Positions 34,354 to 47,179 of a DNA stretch of 64,000 nucleotides are shown piece by piece; the stretch's first letter is position 1; each line of letters starts with the position of its first letter. The DNA lies in contig NC_092358.1 in the NCBI RefSeq assembly GCF_030848805.1, positions 25,719,073-25,783,072 of the forward strand, written 5' to 3'. The notes below the pieces were generated by a model. It was given only the letters and a program-made list of their open reading frames with translations. It searched no databases and was not told where the DNA came from. The DNA is from Temnothorax longispinosus. Its lineage: Eukaryota > Arthropoda > Insecta > Hymenoptera > Formicidae. The translations under genes were made by a program, and so were the position numbers.

Positions 34354-37300
34354 TTACTGCGGCGGCCTCTTGTGTAAACCCCAGCCGTGAAAGCATTTCA
34401 TGAATCTTCTGGATTCCTTACCTTTGGCAGTTAAAAATAACTTTCGAGGTTTCTCGGGTTGCTTCACGCGCAAGTGTTGAATGTATACCTGAAAGAAGAA
34501 GTAAATGTTTATTTGCTAACGTTCTGCATTGTTCCAATCACTCGAAATCAATTTTACTTTGTCGTGAATATATTTGCAATATTTTCACAAAAATTAACGA
34601 TCTCATATAACTGACCTGAGCCGACTTGTAGGCCAGTTTGATTTCAACTTCTGAACAGCGAGTACCCAGCCAGAGAAATACTTGTTCTCCGTTATCGAGG
34701 ATCATTATATCATCGTCTGCCAAGTCATCCTGCAAAAAAAATAGCATATTATTCATTTATTGTAAAAAAAAAAAACCTGAAGATATTCCGGTCACATACC
34801 AGAAGCCTGTTATTAATATCGGAATATTAAAAATTTACTTGGCAAAAATCGGTGCACTTCTCGCTGATTGTAAAGTACCCCTTCTCATTGGAACATCTAA
34901 ATAGTCTTGTGTAATTCATATACTCCGCATCAGTGTCGTACGGTTTCTTCCCTCCAAGTGCCACCCAGAAGAAGTTGTCTGGTTCTTCGCCTTCGTTCAA
35001 TACTTGCAGACTTATCCATGGCTGTATCCAATTATTTATATTTATTACCAACAATGAAAGACAAAACTTTTTTTTCATCTACAAGATATTCTACTTCTTG
35101 GAAATAAAAAAAAGAAAACATTTCAATATTCAACAGACGTTTATATTTGTGATTTATATCAAATTGAACAAAATCGAACTTAAACTCTGAGATTTGAGCA
35201 CGAAAGATTTATAACTCACGTTGTTGAACATTTCCTCTGCTACTTCTGCGATTAGACGAGCGTCTTCGGGATCAGCCTTCGATCCAATCCACGCGTACAC
35301 GATACCGGTTCCTTCATCGGAATTGTTGAATGGCACATTTAAAAGGTAACTATAAATGAAAAGAGATGTGTATTATAGACGATATATAATCCGTACGTAT
35401 TTAACGTAATGTGTCTCACCAGAAAGCAGAATTCAATAACGTCGAATCCGCCGGTATTTGAATGAGTCGAGTACATAAAGCACTGCCATTACTTCGCAGG
35501 TGATAAAACTCCACTTTGTTACTACCTGGAGCCTTCGGCTGCTTACGTTTGCCTTGGTGAATGATGAATTTTCGTTTGAAGTAACTCATAAACTTTAAAT
35601 TTTCTTGTTGTTGATGCGTCCTCACAACCTCCAGGTTTTCGCCGAATAATGACTTAAATTTCTTTTGTAGACTGAAACAGAAAAGATATGATTCACCTGA
35701 TATTGATCGTCGCAGATAAATATATCTATGATCTCTACCTAAACGTAAACGTCAGCCATCCCATGTTTCCCGCGTCTCTGCCTTGCCAGAAGTACACTGT
35801 ACACTGATAATCGTCTTCGTACTGCTCCTCGCCGTCTTCGTTCTCCGTTATGTCCAATGGCTGGTTTAACCAAAATCAAAATAGCAATTTACTGTAAGTT
35901 TAATAGCTTTGCGTTTCGATAGAACATGTTTTACATACCATCCAATACCGGCACAAGAAAACGTAACAATCCGCACTGTAAAAATGCCCTAACTCCTCCT
36001 CCGGCAGGCGTACAAATTTCTTTCCCTCCAACACCAACGCTTCCATTCCCTCCAAATCGTCGTTCCACTCTGTCATGAGTTGATGCGCTTCCGCAGCCGA
36101 CATCAATGGTTGTCGCGGCATGAATAAAGCAGCCAAATCCGCCTAAAAGTAACAGAAAATGAATAAAAATTTATTTTAAATGGAAATAATAATAGAGCAA
36201 AAATGCAGTTATTATAAAATGTATTTAAACGTACTTTTGTTTCCTGTTGCTTAGCCCATTTAGTGAGATCCGCCCCAGTTTTAGCGACTGATTCAGCTGT
36301 CCTAGTGAAGTCCACGGCAATTACTTCGTCCCATCCGGTAAATTTAGATTTGAAGATCTATACAATACATGAAGCAAATATTTTTCAATGGAAAGGGCTT
36401 GTAAAAAACTGACTTAAAGGATTTTATAAATTGAGTTAAAGTTATTTATACCTGTGATTCAGTACCCTCTTGCAATCTCGTTACCATCGCATATTCTGGC
36501 CTCTCTATCATGTTGAATAATTCTTGAGATAGCTTTACAGCAGCGGCGCGTACTAATCTCGTTGATTTTTTACCAAACCTATAATCGTATGCATAATTAA
36601 TTTAGTCAATGTATAGATTTAAAAGTGACTTAAGCACACTCTTTACACTCACCAAACGTATAGATCTAAATAGCAGTCTAATATATACACATTGCGATTG
36701 TTTAGCAAGGTATTCGTTAATTTTCCATGAGGAACCTCGATCTGCGGTAATTCCAGGTAACCCATTCCGAGTTGAACTTGATACAATCTGGGTACGAGAG
36801 GTACAAAATTTGGATCCACGTGCTCCTATCGTAAAAACAAGCGAGATGATTATAATAACATAAAATTATTAAAGAAATTATTAATTAAAGAAATAACTAT
36901 TACATATACATTGAAAGTAAAATGAATAAAATAAAATAAAAAAACTTACAATGATTTGCAGATTTTTCTGTTCGTGTTCCTTCACCCCTAATTGTAACAG
37001 GAAATCTTCAGACTCGGCACCCATAACTTCCGTTAGAATCTCAGCTTTATTTTTCCGTTCGTTCTTATTAATTTTTTCCGCCATCAGTCGCGCTTTCGAT
37101 TTCAACGTACTCTTCGCTTTCTTTCCATACCACATGAATATCTTATTCCCCGTGTCGAGAACAAATACGTAACCGAGATCCAGAGACTCGACACAGACTG
37201 GAACTGGTTCCAAATGTATAGAAGCTCCCGCCGCGTGCACTCTATACAGACGAGTAATCGCTGGCTGAAAAAAGGAAAAAATCGTGATCTCAGTGTGACT

Positions 37301-40300
37301 TAAAAATTTCCCCTTCGAAAATTTAATTACAATAATAAGAAAGAATTAAGCACTCACTGTATCTTCCACTGTGTAAAAACCGGACGATGTGCGACCGCCC
37401 TCGATGTAGGTGATACCCGAATCGAACAGCATCAGAAATTCATCCGATTCGTCCCCCTGCTCCTCCCTGATTGTCCGACATTGTGCGCCTAAATAATTCC
37501 TCAGATTTACGGCGTGAATCGCCGCACACGCTCTTTTATCTAACTGCGAGAACAAATTGTGATTAAATTAGTAGTACGCGGTTCACATGTGCGATAATCT
37601 GTGAAATAATCATACAGCGTTCAATCTTTAGACTTTTTATACTGTCTCAGTTCACAAAAGTATACGTACTGTCGCTTTTTCTCCGATCCAGAAATAGATC
37701 GCCCACGACAACGATCCACCTTCGTCTATCCCGGTTTTCAAGATAATGTAACAATCGCCCTCGTAAAATTTGCCGTGCGCCACCTCCTCGATCTCGTTCG
37801 GCAGAAAGTTCTCTATCTCCCAGACCGACAAACCCGGTATTTGACCCGCGTCTTCGTCAAAGAACTCGGAATAATCCAGCGGCGGCTTCTCTAAAGCTTC
37901 ATCCCATCGCTTAGGTCTACAAAATTAATTGTTAATTAATTATATGAGAAAAATCCATGCTGGAAAACAAATGTGATATAATTAGAAACCTCGTAAGATC
38001 CTACTCACTTCAAGGATTCTGCTTTCGATTCCTCGCATTCCTTATCCTTGTTCTTCTCCTTCGCTATGTCCTTCATGCCCTGAAAGCAATCATAATTATA
38101 AGTTTCTCTGCGTACAAACACCATAATGTGACTAGTGAAATAATGACGAACCTTGAGAATTTTGGCCTGATCTTGATCAGCCTCCTCTTGATCCCTCCTT
38201 CTTCTCAACCTCATTTTACGCGCAATTGGATCTTTACTGTCTACATCAATCGAAAATATGCTTTTATACAAAGTATCAGATCTTTACATTTTATTTTATT
38301 GCATCTGATGGTCATAATACGTACTAGCAGCTTGAACTGGAGCTGGAACATTAGCACCGGCAAGACGCAACTGATGTTGCAACGAGAAGTCGATATTGTA
38401 AAATTCGATGCCCGATCCCCTTTGTACTTCTGTCGGTTTTGGTGGCATCACTAAATTCGGATTGTCCCGCAAATCCAGCTGTTCTAAATCGGTGAGAAGG
38501 TGGATAGCATCTGGCACGGTAATTAATCGATTTGACGTTAATATTAATTGCTTCAATGCGCCACATCTAAAAAAAACATATTTCTTTTTGTAATATTATC
38601 TTGAAAAAAAAATTATTCTTTTTAAAATAAGATAATTGAAAAAAAATAACAGCTCCTCACCTGCATAATCCTTCTGGTATCATTTCTAAATGATTATTAG
38701 CAGCAGAGAAAACCTGCAAAGACGATAATTTTCCTATTCCAGAAGGTATGCCCTCAAAATCTAATTCGTTATCGTTCAAATACAATCTTCTTAATGTGGA
38801 AATCTTGCACACAGCGGCTGGTATTGCACTTAATTTGTTTCGCGACACGTTCAGAGTCTCCAACCTCGTCCACAATTCTGGAAAACATGTTTTACTGTTA
38901 GTCAGCATAAGACTACGTGAGTAAGATAATTGTAAAGGTATATTCACCGATCGCTGTTGATAATTCCATTATTTGATTGTCGCTCAGATTTAAACGGCGC
39001 AAATTCGCCAAGGAATAAAGCGCGTCAGGCACTCGGGGTAAATTATTCTGCGACAAATCGAGTTCTTGCAAATTAGTTAGCGTTTCTAGACTAGAAGGTA
39101 TATTATTCAATGTTCGTTGTGTGTCCCGCATTTGTAACGTCGTTAAATTCATTAAGGATGGCAATTGTCTGAAACAATTTGGGAGAAATAAAGAAAACTT
39201 TTCTTGGATAAAAAAAAATATTCTAAAGATCGATATGAAAATGTTTCCTACCTTAATTGAAAATGACCTAAAGGATTATGATTCAGATTTAAAGTCTGTA
39301 GATTAGCCAAACGTCGAGTCTGCGGTGGCACTGTTTCTAGCTTGTTATGACTAAGATCCAAGAACAATAAGTCAGTCAAGTGGATGAACAATGTATTTGG
39401 TATGGTTTCGATACTGAAAGAATAAAAATAAAAGTTAGAGCTCTGTCCATGATCTTTCCACGGTCATAACGTGCATTTGGTTGTCGATACGTACTGATTA
39501 TGGCTTAAATTAAGATTGAGCAAGGAACGTGCTCTTTCTAGGCCTTCAGGTACCTCCTTTAAATTGTTGTGACTTAAATCTAAGGTTGTCAGTTCCTCTA
39601 AATGAAACAGCTCTGCTGGGATACCACTGGATTTGATATTATTATGCCTTATGTTCAGTGTCCTGAGACAGTTCAATTCTGTCAATTCTCCGTACAAACG
39701 TTCCAGCCTGTTTTTGACAAGTGACAGATGTTCCTGATGGATAATTAAATGCATCAATAATGTGATTCTAGCCATTTAACTAACACGACAAAAATCTTTT
39801 TCCATAAAAGTTCGTGCAAAATCAATATTACACAAAATATTTCTTATATGTAGATAAATGTCATCACATAATTTTTTCAAGTATTACTTTACCAATTTCA
39901 ACAATTTGCCCATCTCCTCGGGGATCTCCGTCAAATTTGTTTTGTCTAATTTCAGCCATTGTATTCCAGTCATGAGACGCACGGATTCAGGAAATTTGCC
40001 ATCCTAGAAACAACGAGAGGCAGTCTTTACTACTGCTACCTAGCCGCTCACACGATCAATCCTAAACCTTGTCACAAGAGTTGACGAATCAAAAGTGGCA
40101 TGTCATTCAGCTAATCTTCTTTTATATTGGAGTAAAGGTGCGTTAAGCTTAATAGAGCTATCGAATGTTAACAAAGTTACAAAATAAATGTGCGAAAGAT
40201 CGTAAACGAGAGTCAGGAACCAAGCTGCATTTGGGAGTTCTCTCGCGAGGTTAGGTTAACCTCTCCGTGGAAATCCCCAGCGATACTTACGCCGAAGTCG

Positions 40301-40353
40301 TTGCTGCTGAAGTCGACGCCTCGCACGAACGGCAGCACCCCGGTGTTCGCCAT
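34354..40353 (-). CDS. fliI: Flightless-I, LRR plus gelsolin repeats
   Basis: Twenty-two exons give 1,241 residues, close to fly and human FLII. Exons: 40353-40291, 40003-39893, 39733-39495, 39413-39252, 39168-38948, 38877-38661, 38566-38321, 38236-38152, 38079-38009, 37916-37670, 37543-37358, 37264-36950, 36825-36653, 36578-36452, 36357-36235, 36142-35939, 35860-35739, 35671-35420, 35349-35220, 35021-34839, 34729-34616, 34488-34354. The N-terminus (MANTGVLPFVRGVDFSSNDF) and about 430 residues of leucine-rich repeats are followed by a basic linker (KMRLRRRRDQ) and gelsolin-like repeats (LPGLSVWEIENFLP, ALCTRLIQIP, RLFRCSNEKGYF). The protein binds actin and also acts with Ras-pathway, nuclear receptor and inflammasome partners. 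The exon 7/8 junction is ambiguous (38321 or 38325), and exon 8 ends at a weak GTTCGT donor. Confidence 0.96.
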
Positions 40354-41837
40354 CCTGCCCACCGGGCAATTGATACACGACGAGGACGTGCGTCGTCCGA
40401 AACACGAGAAACAACACGTCCGAAGGTGCGGGTATACCGCTAAGTGTCGGTGTTGCAGCGGACGCGGCGCGCCGCGTCCATTCGTCGCCGATCGTCGAGC
40501 GGTGCAAGGACAACGCGTCTTCGCCGCGCGATCCTTATCGCGTCATGCGACGCCCCGTTCCCCGATAGCGCGCTCGACCGGGACTCGGTCGACTCGAATT
40601 TCGGCCGTCGGCAGTGGGTTCGGTTTCAGTGAGATTTGGTGGGCCGTGGGCCTCAACTGTCGCAGCGCCTCGCTCGAGCGTGGCCGGGAGCCGGCTCGAC
40701 GAGCATCACGACTGGGACGATGAGGACGGCGACGACGGCCGGATATATGCCGGACCAGGGATGGACATTAACGGACTCGCGATTCGGAGCGCACGGCGTT
40801 TTGCTCCATTTTACTCCGCTGAGAGCGCGATCGTGCCCGCCATGTGCGAATCACGACAGCCAGCTTCACCAGCTTGAGGCTGGTCCCGACGTCCCGAATT
40901 AATGTGTAATTAAAAAATGAATGATAATAATATAAGTTAAAATATATGGAATGTATGCGTAACGTTAAATGTAACTTGTGCTCTTTTTTAATTAATATAC
41001 TTCTATTAATAAACAGAATTGCGCTCGCATAGAATTTCTCCTGCTACAAATCTCCCTACTTCTTCCATGATTGAAGATATCAACTTCCACGACTGACTAA
41101 AGAAGAGAAAGAAGCTGATTACTGTTTGTGATATCTTTTGATGCTAAATCACCATTTAATGTCAATTTTCGAAGAATTTCAGGAATGTTGCGAATATTAT
41201 TGTTAGCTTTGTGTCCCAGGAGACTAGGTCATAAAAATCTCCGCGCCGCGGTAATATCGGCTCGCGATTATTACCGTTTTTTTTATCCAACAAAAAGATC
41301 GAAAAATAGAAAAGGAAGCCTCGCATCAGGTCGCGAGCGCATTACGCAACTCGACGGTCGAGCTTCGATATGCGCGAGTTTCACGCACGTGAGAGCGAGG
41401 CCCACGCGATTGGGCGCGATCGCGATCATCGAGCGTCGTCGAGATCGTTCTCGTGGGAATGCCAGAATGGCAGCGTGGGCAGTGGTGCGGGGAACCTCGT
41501 CTCGAATCGCAGGTACGGAATCCGCTCGCTCGTTTCGTCCCGCTCGGCTTCATTGGGCTTCATATCTCGCGCGCGCGTACATGCAAAACTTGAGTCACGT
41601 TGTACCGGCACGTTATCGGCCGAAGCGTGCTCACTCGCTCACTGCTCGGTGCTCCTTCGCTCTCTCCGTCACCGTAAGCCGAAAGAGAGAGAGAGAGAGA
41701 GAGAGAACGTGCGAATGCACCGCTGTGCCGTGAACGTGCTGCTCGACGTGAGCAAGAACCAAGAACCTCTCTCGGCCGCGTTATTCTTTAAGACATAACT
41801 GGCAAAGCGGAGCGCGTTCACGCTCACCCTCGTGTAT
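40354..41837. promoter_or_regulatory. FliI/TOMM22 divergent promoter region
   Basis: This 1.5-kb region separates the two head-to-head start codons. The FliI side (40360-40870) is strongly CpG-rich, as is 41330-41750 before TOMM22, with an AT-rich middle. A short GA run lies at about 41687-41706. A possible 28-codon upstream frame (ATG near 41716, stop near 41798) would be in the TOMM22 leader if transcription starts upstream of it. Frames in the CpG-rich parts look spurious. Confidence 0.5.
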
Positions 41838-42982
41838 ATGGCTTCAGTTGAGGAGCTGGATCATCAGGTCGACAGCGGCATGGGCAGCAGCGACGCGCGC
41901 TCTCCCGAGGTGAAGTCGCTCCTCCCCGACGACGAGGACGATGACGAGGAGGTACGGTCGAGAGCGCCCTTTATACATGAGGGAAGAAAAACGATAGTGA
42001 TAAGTAAGATAGTGTCGTGGTCCTCGAGCTCCTGGCGTAGCTTGTGTGCGCAGGATGTTCGGAGTGATTCAGGAGTAAAAGACGATCTTCAGGATTCCTA
42101 CGTGGTCCTATGCTGAATCTTGTGGTACCAAAAGATCACCGTGAATCGTTATTTGATGATAAGAGAAAAGCCGGCTTTCTGATACCTCACCTGGTGCTAA
42201 TATTTATAATTGTATATATATGACCTATGCGCCATGTGCTCTTTTCAGTTAAGATTAAAGTAAATGAGATATTTATAGTGCCTTGTAAGCGCGATGTTTT
42301 TGTTGCCTTCCTTAACTGAGATTAAAGTTAACGACTGGGCCAGTTTCACAAGTGTTGGTTAACTTTTAATCTTAGATTAACTCACTCTTCATCTTTTTCT
42401 AAGGGGGACGTTAGAAGGAGATGAAGAGTGAGTTAATCTAAGATTAAAAGTTAACCGACACTTGTGAAACTGGGCCTAGGAGTATAGCATTTTTGTTGCT
42501 TTTCATTAATAACAATGAAGAATTGCTATTTGTTGTACTATTCGGGATTTAATCAGTTTAAATTTTCCTTTCGACTTAGGATGAGAGCTTAACAGAGAGG
42601 TTACTAGGGCTTACTGAAATGTTTCCTGAGCCGGTACGCAACTTTGGATACAACTTTGGAACCTGCCTATGCACATGTATCCAAGGTAATGTTACTCCCT
42701 TAAGTCTCAAGATACGCAATAAAGTTAGTAATTTGTAATGCAAGGATAAATTACACATTTATATGAATCTTCGCAGGTCTCTATGCATATTCGTGTTCAG
42801 CAACATGGTTGGTCTTCAGTTCGTCCACGATTCTCTTTGCGCCGATTATCTTCGAGATGGAGCGCGCGCAGATGGAAGATCTGCAGCGTACGCAGCAGAA
42901 GCAAGTCCTCTTAGGCCCTAACACAGCTCTGTCCGGCGTCAACACCTCGGGTCTTCCAATGGCACCCCCCGTTCAGCGATAG
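41838..42982 (+). CDS. TOMM22: Mitochondrial import receptor TOM22
   Basis: Three exons, 41838-41951, 42580-42685 and 42777-42982, give 141 residues, the human length being 142. TOM22 is the central receptor and organiser of the outer-membrane translocase. The sequence shows an acidic cytosolic N-terminus (LLPDDEDDDEEDESLTERLL), the hallmark LTERLLGLTEMFPEPVR (the human equivalent reads SERLWGLTEMFPERVR), one transmembrane helix (about residues 79-97, TWLVFSSSTILFAPIIFE), then MERAQMEDLQRTQQKQVLLG and PNTALSG, matching the family intermembrane-space tail. There is no cleavable presequence, as expected for a tail-anchored-like protein. Intron 1 holds a MITE at 42337-42476. AATAAA at 43632-43637 is a candidate polyadenylation signal. 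Confidence 0.93.
42337..42476. mobile_element. MITE in TOMM22 intron 1
   Basis: Inverted arms begin GGGCCAGTTTCACAAGTGTT and close with the complement ending AACTGGGCC; they continue inward through TTAACTTTTAATCTTAGATT and complement. Arm length is about 65 bp with a spacer of about 10 bp. No coding capacity. The terminal GGCC..TTTCAC is shared with the inner palindrome near 31997-32150, which suggests related families. Confidence 0.8.
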
Positions 42983-44116
42983 GCCATTACAAATTTACAC
43001 GTGCACGCGTACAAGGACACATACAGAAATGCCCAGTTAACAAACAAACAAAAAACAGAAAAAGTCACTCGAATTTTCCGCTCAATTATTTGCCAACGCA
43101 ACTTCGTACCTCACGAGTCGTCATGCAAATCGCGAACGGACGATTTTTATCGAGCGTATATGTAATTATCCGTTTAATTGGAGTAACATCCCGTAGAGTT
43201 GCGCGATGTGAAATTCGGAGTAAATATAAATTTGGATTGTTCAATGGAAAAATATAGAATTGCAGCATTTGTCGGTCTAGTCCACCCTCCTCTGCCTCTA
43301 CACTTACGCATACACACACACACATACATGCACGTCGTCGTTCCTTCTGGTAATTTTTACTGAAAACCAACACATACTGTGGTATCGCGTGGCATTTTAT
43401 TAGCGAACGCGTTGCAGAAGTGTGATAGCGCTTCGTTCGACGGAAAGAAAACTTACTTCCGTTGTTCTGTTCGCTTCGTGAATAAATGATTGAGAGAAAA
43501 AATTAAACATGCAATTATTTGTATTAGTTACTATGACATTCGTTTGTCGAAAACGCGGTGCTTGTCTCGTGCCGTCGTGCGTTATTATCTTTAATATATC
43601 TCATCTGTTATATTGTAATTACGAAAGAACAAATAAAAGACATAGTGGAGTAGTGTCTTTAATCCCGTCGTGTCGTGCCCGACCTTTCGTGTAAAATTTC
43701 TGTAAAGTTAACAAATAAAAGACACACCGACAGCCTTATATATTATCGGCCTCTTCACAAGTTCGATTATATAACTTGCGTTACTTGGGAAAAAATAAAT
43801 GCGATTTTCCAATAGAAATACTGAGACGATATTCAATCTAGCTCCTTAAAAAATTGTATCGAACAACATTGTGGTCTTTTACATATAAAAAAATAATTTT
43901 TAATGAAATTAGAAGTTGCTATGTTATAATAGAATGTACCAATAATAATTAATCTAATGAATATTAGGCAATCTCAAAATAATGACTTCTAAGATTTTTA
44001 ATAGCAAGATTATTTATTGTTACTTAAGAATATTTTGCGATCGATTGTTGTAACAATTCCACGTGCGAATGCGGATTGAAGAATGAAAGGTGCGCATGAT
44101 CCCGCAAACGTCGGCC
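42983..44116. other. TOMM22 3' region and intergenic
   Basis: It includes a short CA-type stretch near 43312-43330 and candidate AATAAA signals at 43632 and near 43704. AT-rich sequence follows to the MRPL17 start. No gene or repeat was supported. Confidence 0.4.
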
Positions 44117-44169
44117 ATGAGGCCCATGAAGCGAATTTCTGCCGGAGTCCGGAGTAAACATTGGCGAAG

Positions 44170-45253
44170 ATGAATCAAGCTAACATCGAGCATCTGGTGT
44201 CCAAATTGAGATACAATGTCAAACCACGTCGGAGGTTCTCAAATCCCGACGGTCCGGAGGGACGCCTTCGCAAATTCCAGAAAACCTTGACGGCGTTGAT
44301 CAGATACGAGCGACTCGAGTTGAATTATAGAAGGGCCGACGAGACCAGAGGTTATGTTGACCAGGTATGTGCATTGCTCGTTTTTTCGCATTATTATTCA
44401 GATTCGCAATTGTATTATTCAGGAGGCTTGTTACGAGGTAGAAAATACGTTCTTGCAGCGGCGAGTGTTCAAAGATGATTTCAACAGCGATTGTTGTCTT
44501 ATTAACAATTTTGACTTAACTGATCCACTCAATATTATTTTGCTCTGAATATTTCTTTATATATATTGTAGTCTTATTAATCATTTGAACTTGCCATTGT
44601 AATCTATATTCGACGCTATTTTGCACTTATTTTATATATTGTCTTAATTAACTTTAAGTTATCATGATTTATATTATTGTCGATATTATTTTTTCTCTGA
44701 AGCTAATTTTATATGTCGTTGTCTTATTAATAATTCTAACTAGCTGCCATGATCCACGCTCGATATTATTTCTACGCCTAATCTCATTTTGTACAACTGG
44801 TATTGAAAATCTTGTAACAGCAGTTTTATTTTGCAGCTGATATCCGAGGCGATACGTCATGGACCTACGCACAAGGAGACGATGGACATGGCTAACTTCT
44901 GGATAATCGAGAAGGAACTGGTGCACAAGCTGTTCAAAGTTCTTGTGCCGAGGTATCAAAATTATACCACCTCGTTCACAAAAATTCACAAAGCACCACA
45001 TATATATCCAGAACAGTACTACGAGAGGGCAATTCTAGAACTCAGAGGTAGGTTTTACCCTAAAGATTCTTAAGCCAAGCAAAAATTTCATTTATTTAGC
45101 AATTTTATCCTCTTTTCAGGCAACATATACCCAAGCGTAGAACAGTACAATCCACACGAACGAAATTTACTTCATAATTTATTACTCGATGCGGCAAAGA
45201 AGGAGTATAGGATGGAAAAGTATAAAGAAGTCGCTGACAATATAAAGCAATAG
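44170..45253 (+). CDS. MRPL17: Mitochondrial ribosomal protein bL17m
   Basis: Three exons, 44170-44364, 44837-45047 and 45120-45253, join in phase to 179 residues. It is a large-subunit protein of the mitochondrial ribosome near the polypeptide exit region. The bL17 family core is visible: GPEGRLRKFQKTLTALIRYE, RLELNYRRADETRGYVDQLI, MANFWIIEKELVHKLFKVL and VPRYQNYTTSFTKI. The N-terminus MNQANIEHLVSKLRYN lacks a strong presequence, as in fly orthologues. An upstream in-frame TTG was rejected in favour of the ATG. A 19-codon out-of-frame upstream ORF overlaps the start codon. Intron 1 contains a four-copy degenerate tandem repeat. Its 3' end faces BCKDHA with only 133 bp between stop codons; AATAAA is at 45333-45338. 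Confidence 0.93.
44490..44815. repeat. Four-copy diverged tandem repeat in MRPL17 intron
   Basis: Units start with (TTGTT)GTCTTATTAA at about 44496, 44571, 44641 and 44721, a period of 70-80 bp. Each continues with AA(T/C)TTTAACT-like, ..ATGATC.A..C.CGATATTATTT-like and ATTTTATATA-like blocks. Divergence between units is high. Confidence 0.7.
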
Positions 45254-45386
45254 AAACGAAAGGCAAGGAGAGTCTGTTAAGGAGTGTTCTTATACAGTGT
45301 TCTGTTAATTATTTAGGACTTTATATTATTAAAATAAAAGAGTATAAAAATTCACAACATTTAAACAAAAGATAAATTCCTCTCCC

Positions 45387-47129
45387 TTACTTTGTGTGCG
45401 TGAAAGAGCTTAATGGATAATGTTCTTTGAATTCTTCTAAATGCTTCTCCATCAGACTCATTTGCTTCCTGAAATTGTGAAATGTTGAAATTGCTGAGAG
45501 TTAAATACTAAGAATTCTAATTACTATATTTGCAATTGTATATTGTATCAGCATACCTGATGTGATCAGGGATTTCCTTGTAGACATCTGTAAATAGATT
45601 CTCCCAGTGTGGCTTAGACTTTTGTTCTGCATCCTCAATGGCGCGAAGAATTTCTTTCTTCGTGGAATTTATTAATTCCTGCTCTCTCTTTTCACACCAT
45701 AATCCAAGCGACTCCAGATACAGACGGAACTTTGCAAGCGGCGGATGGGCGTTCCATTGAGCGATCTCGTCGATCGATCGATAAGCCGTGGAGTCATCCG
45801 ACGTGCTGTGATGTCCGAGTCTAAAAGATTTTTTTTTTTTACAATGCGCAGCTTATTAATTATCCCAAAGTTTTTGCTCTGCAGAAAGTATTCCAGCGAA
45901 AAAGATAAGATTGTCAAGATATATATCCTCCCACCTGTAGGTCATGGCTTCTATCAAGACGGGTTTCTGTTGTGTTACGCAGAACTTCTTGGCACTTTTT
46001 GTGACATTGTACATCGCGATCACGTCGTTGCCGTCCACTCGGATCGTATTAATTCCGTAAGCCGGACCCTTGGCCGCGATACCATCCCCCTTAAACTGTT
46101 CCCTCGCAGGCGTGGAGATGGCATATCCGTTGTTTCGACTGATTGGAACAATATCTGATTATTGCGCGTACATTCTATGAAATAAGAACGTGAGGATTAT
46201 TAAAAAATTACCAGATGAAAATGATGGGGCACGATAGAGTGGCTGCGAAATTGAACGCCGCGTGGGCATCACCCTCGCTCGCCGCACCCTCGCCAAAGTA
46301 ACAAACCACACAGCCGTTCTTTTTATCCAACTTAAAGGCGTAGGCAGCTCCCACAGCTGCACAAGTAAAGACCTTTGTTTCAGAACACTCGTCCGTTGAT
46401 CGCGACAATGGAAGTGTTGAATGAAACAACAATTGTTGGCGCTATTTGACAATCTGGTGACTGTCATTACCTTGCGGAAGTTGAGTTGTTAACGGAGACG
46501 ATATAGTTGTGAAATTTAACTCTTTGGAACCATAGTGCACCGGCATCTGCCTTCCTTTGCCGTCATCCTCGCAGTTGCCATAACATTGATTCATGAACTT
46601 CACTAATGGATACCCGCGGTGCAGCAACACGCCTGTTATCAGTATATTACAATATTTTGGATGTCGTGTAACGACGGACGAATAACGTATAATGCAATTT
46701 CATACCAGCCTCGCGGTACTGCGCGTAGATCTTGTCTTCCAACGTTAAAGCGGCGGCGGAGCCGATCTGTACAGCCTCTTCGCCGGTGTTCGTCATGTAA
46801 AACGAGATGCGGCCTTGCCTATGCGACTCGTACATAATCTTGTCCATGACGCTTAAGGTCACCATATCGCGATACATTTTCACCAGATACGCGTCGTTTA
46901 GCTGTAATGCAAGAATAACATTCAGTTTCCTGTACCTTATTTCAATAGTGTCTAATTTTTACTTTAATTTCATTTATAATTTTATTTGTGGCCAACGCTC
47001 ACTGAGCTTATCAGATATAACTATATTGCCCAAAATTTAATTCTATCTTTATACAGAATTTTCAGAAAGAAATAAGTGTGTGTGTGTGACAAAAGTTGGA
47101 GTCATTTAGAAGTAGACATTAAAAAAAAG

Positions 47130-47179
<50 letters not shown>

